A DNA stretch of 64,000 nucleotides from Todiramphus chloris collaris (lineage: Eukaryota > Chordata > Aves > Coraciiformes > Alcedinidae): contig JANVCC010000120.1 of NCBI GenBank assembly GCA_025345505.1, positions 4,542,113-4,606,112 on the forward strand, written 5' to 3'. Below the pieces are notes generated by a model. It was not told where the DNA came from. It did no database searches and saw only the letters and a program-made list of their open reading frames with translations. The position numbers were made by a program, and so were the translations under genes. Below are positions 9,901-21,900 of this stretch, one piece after another. How positions within the stretch are numbered: position 1 is the first letter of the stretch; each line of letters starts with the position of its first letter.

Positions 9901-12821
9901 TTTCTTCTTCTCAGAGATGCTTGTATCCTGCTCTCAAGATTCACGATACCTCTGGAGTTCATTTCACCTTTGGCTTGCCTGCTGTGCTTGGAGCTCTGGC
10001 CCAAGTCATTTTCTTAGTAATAAAACACTGGGCTGATTTACCAAGGTACATAAATTCTTGCTCTTAAGTACTAATCTTAGCTAATCATTATTGTATTATG
10101 CCTCGAGAGTTCTCATACATATAGAAAACCTGAACATCATCACAAATAAATGATTTTATACCAGATAACCTGAGATAATCTCTGGAGTCCAAAAAAGTCA
10201 ATAGAAAAGACTCTCAGAGCTGAACAGACTTTGGATCAAAACTTTAATATTAGGTTTGGTCCTGTTTTCTCTCTCCCTTTTTATTTGATAGTAAGTACAG
10301 CAGACATAGGGGATGGAGGCTGGGAATGCGCAGGCTTCCAAGACTCATTCTGGCTTTTGTGATGTGTTTTGGGGAGCTTTGTATGCTAATTTGGGGGCAG
10401 AAATCAGCATTTCCCTTCAAACGAGGCTTTAACTTGGAGTCAGGGGCAAGAATGCCAGTTTGGACTAAAGCCAGTCTGGACACTGAACTGGAAAATATAC
10501 TTGGGGAGATAACCTTCAAGAGCTGATGGGCTCAGATTAGGATATTCTCCATGGGTCGTTTTGATGTGGCACTGACATCTGAGTTTTGCAAATCAAGCTC
10601 GTGTCGTGTCATCCAAGTCTGATTTTCTCAGTTTACACAGTAACGAAGCACAGTCCGTGGGCCTTACACATCTCATCACGACCTGACAGAAACAAACAAA
10701 TGTGATGAAATTTTAGTACCACCATGATGATTTCTGAGGGCAAAAGGTGTACTCTGAAGTCTGTTGGGTTTCTGATAGGATCTCTTAAAACACTGAACTG
10801 CAGCTGCAGAGAGATTTGAGAATAAAAGAATTTTTGTGAAAGGTTTTGATATAAAATGCTGTGTAGATACAGATTCATTCACAGTCCTAATGCTAAATTC
10901 AGCAGCTGTAAAAGGTGGAACACCTGCTTTGTTTTTCAGTCTGGAAACTTTGCTCCTGGTTCATACTGGTGCCTTCTGCCTGACCATCAGCGTTGCCTTG
11001 ATAACAGGTTTGATTACAGGTCAGTACTGAAAAGCAGGTTCTGGTAATATCTTCCTCATTTCCTGGGGCAAGTGGTACATCATCTTATCACACCTGCTGC
11101 CACGGCAGTGCAACCCTTTGCAGAAGGAGGGTTTGAACTCCCAGTTTAACTCAGCCTCCGAAGTGTGTTTCTGTGGGTAAATTATTCATAGATGAAGCTG
11201 TGGGAAACGTGAATGCCAGGGACTCTTCAAAGCCAGTCTTCTGAAGAGCTGCATTCAACAGAAATAACCTATTTCATTCTTTCCTTGGTGAAGTTTATTG
11301 TAACAGATGCTTAACAGCTGCCTTCACATTTCAGATGGGAGATGTGCAAGGATGAGAACATTTTTACATTTGGGTAGCGACAGAAAAGCGTTATCTAGAG
11401 CTTGTCGCGTTTTAGGCCAGTTGGTGTAAACCTGAGAAGTTTCATGAGCATCAGCAGTTCACCTGCATCAGCCTTTGGTCAGGGGAGGCTTGGGATCATC
11501 AGGCCTCACATGTTTCCCACGTGACAATCTGGCTGATGGCAGCTGCTCTTTCTCTAGAGCTATTAATGCTGCTCTTGAGTAAAAGAGAAACGGCAGATGA
11601 AAGCTGCTGTGAAATAGACTCTAAAATGATTCTTTGTGCTTTAATTGATCTAAAAACCTTTGCATTACCTGAAGTGGATCTGAGTTAAGCAAGCAGATTT
11701 TTAAAAAACCAGTCTGCTAAAATAAGCAAACACTCAGTGTTTAAGTAATTTTTTAAAAATCTAGATGTTTCCACCTGCAATCCCACGCTAACAGTGCTGA
11801 CAAGCCCAATTGCTTTAAATACACAGGCATTTTTCATGCAGAAAAGTGCATAATTTAAGATGTAAGTTTAGAATCTGACAGGCTGTTTAATTAATTAAAT
11901 CACCTGGAGTGATTTAATAACACAAGCCTTGATCCTGGCAAGCTTCTCTCTTTGTATTTAGGGTCAGCTTCAGTCAAGGGGCTCTGCTGAAGCCTTTAGC
12001 TCTGAATTCGTATTTTGATCTGCTACATCTGGATGTGTGTTACTAAGAAACCTCCACAATCTTCCCCTTTCCCTGATCAATCTGTTTATACTGGATACAT
12101 GTGTTTTTATAAATAGGTTTCATCTTAAACCTCAAACTGTTTAAGATCATCCCTGTATCGAAGTACTTTGAAGACCAGTTTTATTGGGAGGTAAGTTTCA
12201 ATGTGGAATTAACTGTGGGAGTATAAACAGGACCTTGTTGAACTTGAGGAAGAGCTCGAGGTATTTGAATTAAAAAGGGCAGTAATTCCATTTCACAGGA
12301 TGTTTTGGGTGCCCTCTTTGATGAGCTTGTTGCCATGGTCGATTCAGAGCCTGGAGGTGATAGATGCTGATAGTCTTCAGCGAGGATAGCCAGAGCTGTG
12401 GGTGGGCGTGGGGCTGAATCAGTTTGTTGGAACAGGGAATTAATCTTAGGTGCTCAGATATCCTCTGGGATTCACAGTCCTGAGTGCTGTGCTTCAGGCA
12501 CAGTCCCTGAGAGCACTTGAGCATCACATCTAGGAGAGGGATTTTTAGAAGCCAGTTAGTGGGATGGAAGGTGCTTTTTATGACAGCAGACCAAACCTCC
12601 TGGCCTTCAGGGGTGCAGAGTGGCTGTTGTGATGCACAAACTCAGGCCTGGGCCACCTTTTGGTGCTGAATGTGCTGCTGAATCTCAAGTATAAAGAAAA
12701 TAAATACACAAAAATAACTTCTAATAAGGCTTTCTGTGGCTTTTTTCCATTGATGTATAGAATGTTCTGATACAAGAATGTTTTATCTTCACAGTTTCCC
12801 CATTTGGCTGTTGGATTTTGA
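3956..12821 (+). CDS. RHCE: Rh blood group protein (RHCE/RHD orthologue), 10 exons, 407 aa
   Basis: The coding exons are 3956-4088, 5270-5456, 5680-5830, 6547-6688, 9075-9235, 9549-9686, 9915-10045, 10940-11019, 12117-12190 and 12795-12821. All introns are GT-AG, phases agree, and the sum is 1,224 nt. Exons 2, 3, 6, 8 and 9 (187, 151, 138, 80 and 74 nt) have the lengths I know from human RHCE/RHD. The protein opens MSAEYRSFRQ and ends FPHLAVGF, the Rh30-type C-terminus. It is a multi-spanning membrane protein of the Amt/Rh family; in mammals it sits in the red-cell membrane with RhAG and the ankyrin complex. Recognisable blocks are GAVLGK (exon 3), FGAYFGLAV (exon 4), LFLWVFWPSFNS (exon 5) and LAGGV (exon 6). 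Human RhD/RhCE is 417 aa, so this copy is full length. A run of 14 T in exon 1 codes five Phe in the first membrane segment. RhAG, RhBG and RhCG are excluded by the short C-terminus and by the TMEM50A neighbour. Whether to call it RHCE or RHD is convention, since only one copy is present. Confidence 0.95.
6029..6290 (-). mobile_element. CR1 fragment in RH intron 3
   Basis: The copy starts with the CR1 tail (ATCATAGAATCACAGAATGG) and runs through the same landmark blocks as the copy at 2,829, to which it is closely similar. It ends near the CCTTGTCCTATTGCAGG segment. It lies antisense to RH, about 200 bases after exon 3 and about 260 bases before exon 4. It is truncated and noncoding. Confidence 0.92.
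6695..9070 (+). other. RH intron 4 (largest intron), no extra gene seen
   Basis: This intron of about 2.4 kb lies between exons 4 and 5. It contains a short GCTGCTGCTGCTG run near 6,830. I recognise no CR1 tail, RNA gene or additional exon in it. Confidence 0.6.
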
Positions 12822-13815
12822 ATGGAGGAACCCAGACGACAAAGCTTTTCCTATTGGTTACAAGTTAAAATGAGTTAAAATGAGCTAGGATGGGTCCAAA
12901 GAGCACACATGTGTCACTTCTCAGGCTCAAAAAAGCCATCCCAATGGGCACACAAAAAATGAGTAAGAAACTATTCTAGTTATTCTGGAAAGATACAGGG
13001 TGTATATTTACAGATGGAAGCTTCCAATGCAGTTTGCTTTTCTGCTTTCCAGGTCTTTGCCTTAAATATTTTTTGTAGGATATGTACAAAAAAGTTGCCT
13101 ACGTCCATTGCTGTAATGGCTGATCAATCAAAATGCTTGGAAACTTTAAACTGCGTTTAGCTCCCGAGTTTGAAAGCCAAGTTGTATCTTTTAAAATGCA
13201 ATTTTTCAAGGACTACATACTCATTCTTATCTAGCCAAGTGTTGAAGTCCTTGTTCTTAAGCTAAATTAATTCTGTTGAAGGCCTTGCTAAACCAGGATT
13301 TGATGAGGGAGCTGGATCAGGGCCAGAACTCTATGTCTTGCCTGACTGAACTCTTTATCTGACTGCTTAATTTATCCCAACTTGGCTCAGGCTCTTTGGA
13401 AGCTCAAAGGACCAGTAGTTAAATTGTCCTGCTTGCAGACAGTGCCACAAATAAATCAGTGGTGTTTACTTATGTTTTAAGATTTGAAGCAGACCTCAGG
13501 ACAGCCTGTCTGTGCCATGCCAGGCTGCTCCACCACAAGGGACAGCTGCCCTAGAGTTGGGGACGATGGGAGAGGCTGAGGGGAAGAGTCCTTGGTCCTA
13601 CGGATACCAAGCAAAGGTCCCATTTCCAAAGTTTTTTACCCCAAGACAAGCAGGGCTTTGTTGCATGTGCAAGGCCTGGTCAGGCAGAAGATTCTGTGGG
13701 AGCAAAGCTGTTTTTAAGTGGATTCTTATCCTCAGCATTTGTTTGTTTCTGTGTTGACACAGAAAAACTCTTTCAAAACTGCTTACCCAATAAAAAAGTG
13801 AAAATGTGGTGGGTT
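12822..13815 (+). other. RH 3' UTR, ending in an AATAAA poly(A) signal
   Basis: After the TGA at 12,819-12,821 the sequence is AT-rich and unspliced in appearance. A canonical AATAAA lies at 13,789-13,794, giving a 3' UTR of just under 1 kb. The convergent gene TMEM50A ends a few hundred bases further on. The poly(A) site itself is inferred. Confidence 0.6.
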
Positions 13816-14116
13816 TTATTTATTCAGCACACTTCCTTAAAAATGAAGTAATAAGGGAAAATGTGCCCTTGCAGCCAAGGTACAAATTCTTTGATGCTCA
13901 CTGCAGTAACAGATGCTGACCTCAATTATTTCATTGGGGATTATGCAAATTAGATCACTACAGTTAAAGTGGGAGGCAGGTTTCAAGTGATGAAAAATTA
14001 CTGGCAGAGGAAGGGTCAGTTTTTCTTATTTCCGGGTCCCAAACTAGCGGAGTTGATCAGCTGCCCACAGCTTCTGCCAGTGACATTCAGGCCAGGCACT
14101 CACACAGACATGTTAC

Positions 14117-14352
14117 AGGATCATGGACTGGGTTGGGAGGGACCTCTCAAGGTGATCTGGTCCAACCCCCCTGCAGGGAGCAGGGCCATCTGCAGCTAGA
14201 GCAGGGTGCTCAGAGCCCCGGGCAACCTCCCCTGCAATGGTGCCAGGGATGGGGCAGCCACCACCTCTCTGGGCAGCCTGGCACAGGCTCTCCCCACCCT
14301 CAGCATCACCAATCTCTCCCTTCTCTCTGGTCTGTATCTCCCTCTTTTAGTT
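14117..14352 (-). mobile_element. CR1 fragment between RH and TMEM50A 3' ends
   Basis: The CR1 tail is decayed (AGGATCATGGACTGGGTTGG), followed by GGACCTCTCAAGGTGATCTG, a block near 14,164 with GGAGCAGGGCCATCTGCAG, and CTCTCTGGGCAGCCTGGCAC. It belongs to the same subfamily as the copy at 48,160-48,513, with which it shares these diagnostic words. It is antisense to RH. Confidence 0.9.
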
Positions 14353-14506
14353 TAATCCATTATCTCACAGTAACACACTAGTACCTGTGCAATAGTATAA
14401 TCCAGGCTCAACTTGTGCACTTCTCTGTCTTAGCTTTCCAGCAAGAAAAAAAAATACAACTTCAGCCACACAAATGTCTGTTTTCAGAGATTTTAAGGAT
14501 TATTAT

Positions 14507-14512
14507 TTTATT
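14507..14512 (-). terminator. Candidate TMEM50A poly(A) signal
   Basis: TTTATT on the plus strand reads AATAAA on the minus strand, about 830 bases after the TMEM50A stop codon. It is the clearest canonical signal I see in the 3' flank. Other hexamers lie further off in the RH 3' region near 13,815. Confidence 0.4.
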
Positions 14513-15339
14513 CCCTCCCTTTTCCCCACATCTCTCATCTCACTGATTTCTTAAGCAGCTAACCTGGGTGAATGCATGGGAAGGAGCAGAGACAGGACCA
14601 AAATTCTCCCCAGTAGTGCCTGTCCTTGGTGTGAGGAGTGCTTTTAGCCAAACAAGAACTCCGATCTGTTCTTTGTTTTAGTCACAGGCAGTAGAAAATA
14701 GCTCTGGGGATGAGCTACTTCCCTCTAGACTCACTATGTAATTTGTAGCTGTGTCTCTATGCTGTCACCCACAGTAACAGCAAGTTGTTACTTTGACTTC
14801 CTCATTTTTGCCCTAGGATAAATCAAGTATTCAGGGAGGGGGGCAAAACAAATCATCCTAAAGGAGCAGAGCTCTATGTTATGGAAAAAGAGCCAGACAG
14901 CAGTAAGTTCTGAAATTGAAGAAACGGTTATATTGTCCAGATACAGGAAATATTTAATAAATATAGGTTAAAAAGTTGGTTTAAAGCATTTTCAGTAAGT
15001 CTGGGATTGTAAGTAATGTCATAGAAACAGCTGGTTAACTATATCCATTTTCCACTATACTTGTAGCAAACACGGTATCATGAAAGCAACTGCCATTGTT
15101 ACTGGGAGCAACTTGACATTTGGTCAAAACCAGTACAACGTTGAAACCAACGTACAAGAGTAAAAAAATTCAACGGGACAGAAACAGAATCTTTTTGTGC
15201 TGTGATTGAAGTTTTCCTTGACTCATCTTCAGACACAATTGAGGGTCACCGTTTACAAAATGGCTTTACAAAAACGTTGGGAGTGTGCAGTTAGAAAACA
15301 ACCCAAACCAGCACAGCCAGTAAGCGTCCGCGGGCACGT

Positions 15340-18157
<2,818 letters not shown>

Positions 18158-18668
18158 TCAGGTCGTGCGAGGGAGGTTGAAACTGCGACACGCAACCCGA
18201 AAACCCCGCGGCCAGGGCCCCTTCCCCGAGGGACGGGACCGGGGCACTCGCCGGAGAGGCGCCGGCCTCAGAAGCCGAGGCGATGACACCGGCACCCAGC
18301 CCTCCGAGCACCGGGCCGCTCCGCCCGCGCCGGAGGCCGGCGAACATCGGACGTGGCGGAGGGAAGGAGGCGGCGACCACAACGTCCCGCCCGAGCCCGG
18401 GGCGCATTCGCTCGCCGCGTCCCCGTTTCGTTACCTGAGGGGCGGGAACGATCGTCGGCCGCCGGCTCGGCCGGGGCGCGCGCAGCAGCACGAGCAGCAG
18501 CAGCACGAGCAGCAGCTCCAGCCGCCCCGAACCGCCGCCGGCCCAGGCGCGCGCGGTGCGCGTGCGCGGCGCTCAGCTGACAGGCGCCGGCGGAGTCGCG
18601 AGACGCGGCGGGCGCGCGCGCGCGCAGTGAGCACCAGCCACGGCCCCGCCGCTTTGGGCGGAAGTTGT

Positions 18669-18708
18669 GGGGGGCGGGGGGGGGGGGGGGGGGGGTTGCA
18701 CCCCCCCC
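18669..18708. repeat. G6-C-G20 tract followed by C-run (potential G-quadruplex or hairpin)
   Basis: The plus strand has six G, one C, then twenty G (18,676-18,695), TTGCA, and about eight C. The G-run can form quadruplex DNA, and G-run plus C-run can fold into a hairpin with a TTGCA loop. It sits between the divergent TMEM50A and RSRP1 starts. Run lengths may be imprecise, since long homopolymers are often miscounted in assemblies. Confidence 0.85.
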
Positions 18709-18810
18709 GCGCTCCGCTGCCGGGGCGCGCGCGCAGCCCGCCAGCCCTCACTCCCCGCGCGTGCGCGCTCGGCCCCCCGTTGCGTAACGAGCGGGGGGGG
18801 GAGGGGTTGT

Positions 18811-18823
18811 TTCTAGAAGGTTC
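18811..18823. promoter_or_regulatory. Perfect three-unit heat-shock element
   Basis: TTC-TA-GAA-GG-TTC is an exact match to the HSF consensus of three alternating inverted NGAAN units. It lies about 120 bases upstream of the first RSRP1 ATG and in the shared promoter with TMEM50A. Binding by HSF is inferred from the motif only. Confidence 0.6.
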
Positions 18824-18942
18824 TCTCCCGGCTTCCCTCAGTCGCTGCTGGGCGGTGGGAGCGGGCGGTTGCTCAGCGCGCTGCGTCTGGCTGGGGCTGT
18901 CTCGCGGCTCGTCTCTTGGCCGGAGTTACCGGGCCGGGCGCT

Positions 18943-21900
18943 ATGGGGGTGACTCACGAAGCGGGGCTGTCTCCTCAGGCGTCCCCACAGGAGCAGGATC
19001 CCTGCGGGGGAAGCCCGGCTGGTTGGGGCGGGTGAGTTGGCGGGAAGGGGGTTGGAGGTAGGGGGGGTGCTGTTGTTTTCGTTGCGGTTCCTCTTGGGGG
19101 GTGCGGGTGTTTCGGGGAGGGGGGCAGGCTGCCAGCCGTTGTGCTGCTGCAGCTGTGTGTGGGGGCGGCAGGCACGGCGTTAACCGCGTTTTTTGTCTCC
19201 GTTACAGAAGCGCTCAGGTGCCTCACGGGAACCAGCACCGGGGGTGTCCGGCGGCTCCCAGCGGTAAGTGCTCCCGTCAGCATCCCGGCCTGACTCGAGA
19301 TCCGTGAATTCCGTGAGAATTCGGCCCCCTCAGCGGGAGGGCGGAGGGAGCCGAGGGGACCGCGCGGTCGGGGGTTGGTTGTGGGAGAGCTCCTGAGAGG
19401 CGCTGGAAACGCGCAGGGTTGGAAACCCTGGTGTCTGTTGAGGCGGCTGAGCCATGGGAGGCGGGGGTGGTGGTTGGGACGGGAATTAACGGGTTGTTTC
19501 CTCTTAGCCCTGCCCTGAATGGCGCTTGTGACCTTGGGCCCTGTTTAGAGGTGAAGCTTTGGCTTTAGTGAAGGGAAACGCTTCTTCCGAACTTGTAGTC
19601 TTGATCGATTTGAGTTAAGGTTTGGAAATCGGTTTGGTGATGTTGGTTTACACTGAGAGCTGAATAGAAACTTGGTGGTGAAGTGAGGTTCCTTGAACTG
19701 GGGAGTGGTGAAATAGCTCTGGGTTTGAGTACTGGTCATATGATACACCCTAGAACAACAACCCCGGTTACACCCTTTGTACAGTGACCTTTGTAAATAT
19801 AAAATGGCTGCCACTAGGGGGACAGCCATTTTCACTATTAATATCTAACCTTAAGCCTCACATTCTTTACAAGTCGTACCCACTGAATCATTAGCTCAGT
19901 TTTGGAATAGATTGAAGATGAGATCTTGAAAATTCTGTTTGGGACAAAAAGGTTTTCACTGGTATCCTTTTCAGGAGAGGTGTGTGCTTACCTGAAAAAC
20001 GAAGGGTATTAAACTTCAAACCCCCACAAACCTGTCTTCAAAATTCCACATAACTCCTCATGGTTTAAACTAAAGCTTCCTTAAATTTCATATAAAAGAC
20101 TTACTACAGGAGAGGAAATGATGAAAACTAAAGATGTCATGAGCAAAACATGCCGATAAACTGGATGAGTGTTGTTGGGCTGTTTTTAATTATCCTTGAC
20201 CTTTCTGACTGTGTGTTATGGTGTTTGTTGTTGCTGAATAAATGACTTGATGAATGTCATCATCTTCCCCCTCCCCACCCACAACAGGAACAGAGACCGG
20301 GTATTGCAGAACAACAATAAAAATGGAACCAGCTTCTGAAAGTACCCGTGTGGAGAAAACAGCAGTTCAGAAAACTGATGATATGACAGACTTCATGGAT
20401 GACTTAACCCTCAGCTCACCGAAGAAAAGAGAGTTGTCTTTGAGATCTAAGAGAAGTTGTGACAGGTCATCAACAAGGTCTTCTAGCAGATCCTCTTGCA
20501 GTTCACGGTCTAGTTCAAGCAGTTCCTCTTCAGCTTCCTCCAGGAGCTGGAGCCGGTCCAGGTCCAGATCAAGGTCATGGGCTAGAAGAAACGGTTCCCG
20601 AAGGTACAGAAGATACTCTCGTTCGTATTCCAGAAGTCGGTCGAGATCACGTGGCTACGCGAGGTACCGAGGAAGGTACCACGCCAGGCACTACAGGAGG
20701 TACCACCGCTCTCCTCCGAGGTACCGGTCGCGTAGCAGGTCATGGTCTCGTGGAAGATCTTACTACAGAAGGTCCTATTCGAGAAGCAGATCACGTTCAA
20801 GGGGCCGAAGATACTATGGATTTGGGCGAACGATATATCGTGAGGCTTACAGGAGCTGGAGGAGCAGGTCGAGAACAAGATCTCGGAGTAGGTCACCTCT
20901 CCATTTGAGTGAAAAAGGTACTTTTTGTCTTTTGAGAGAGACTTTTGTTATGTGAGAACCTTGAAATGTACGACTTATTTTAACCAAATTCTTACCTCTT
21001 TACTTGCTTTATAGAGCATAACTGATAATGGCAATGTGGGAGAAAATCTCTGCATGGTTATAAAAAGTTTTAAAAAAAACTCAGTGCATTTTCTTTGCAC
21101 TTCCAACTGGAGCTGAATCTCCCAAGTTCTGATGAAAATTGCTCATGGTTGATACTTACATAGGTTCAGTGATAATAAACCTACATTTTTTAGTCTTGGG
21201 TGAATAAGCATATGTTGATTTTAACTTGAGAAAGAACGATGTTGTTTTTTCCTCTTGCAGATAAGCGTGAGCTCCTGGAAATAGCAAAAGCTAATGCTGC
21301 AAAAGCTCTGGGAACAGATAACATAGTCTTGCCAGCCAGCTTGAAGATCCCTACTCCTTCCAAAGAGATAAAAAATGAAAAAGCAGAGCATGAAGATCCT
21401 GCAGAGTCAGCTGAGGTAAGTATGAACTGGAGTATTCTCAAGGAAAAGGTAAACACTTCTTAACTTGTCGTCTGCATGGATGTGTTCTAGTCCTTAAACT
21501 CTGGATTTTGTGGGGAAAAAACCTCCAGATTTACCTGAATGCTAAAAACTGCTCTAGAAACCACTGTAGATGTTGTGTTAAGCCGAAAGCGCTGTGGACT
21601 CGTAAGAGGTGGTTCATCCACCAGGTCCATGCAGGCTTCCCAGTAGTGAGAGCCTGGCAAGGAGAGGCAAACGTAGCTTTTGCTTTTGAGTTGTTCTCCT
21701 CCGAGGGCATTGCCAATACTTAGACTAGTTGATGTGTTTCTGACCTAAAAGGAGGAGTCTCTTTACCAAACTTAGTGAACAGTGTCGGCTTTTTTTAGCT
21801 TAAATCTTTCTATCCTTTTTAACTGTTGAAAGCTTTTCATGTGCAACAAACTGTTTCCCAGAAATAACATACCCAAGCACACAATGCATTTTACATACTT

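Noticed and set aside
18165-19061. Open frame of 298 codons over the TMEM50A/RSRP1 promoter
   Set aside because: It is a by-product of CpG-island composition. It runs through the G20 tract and the start regions of two real genes.
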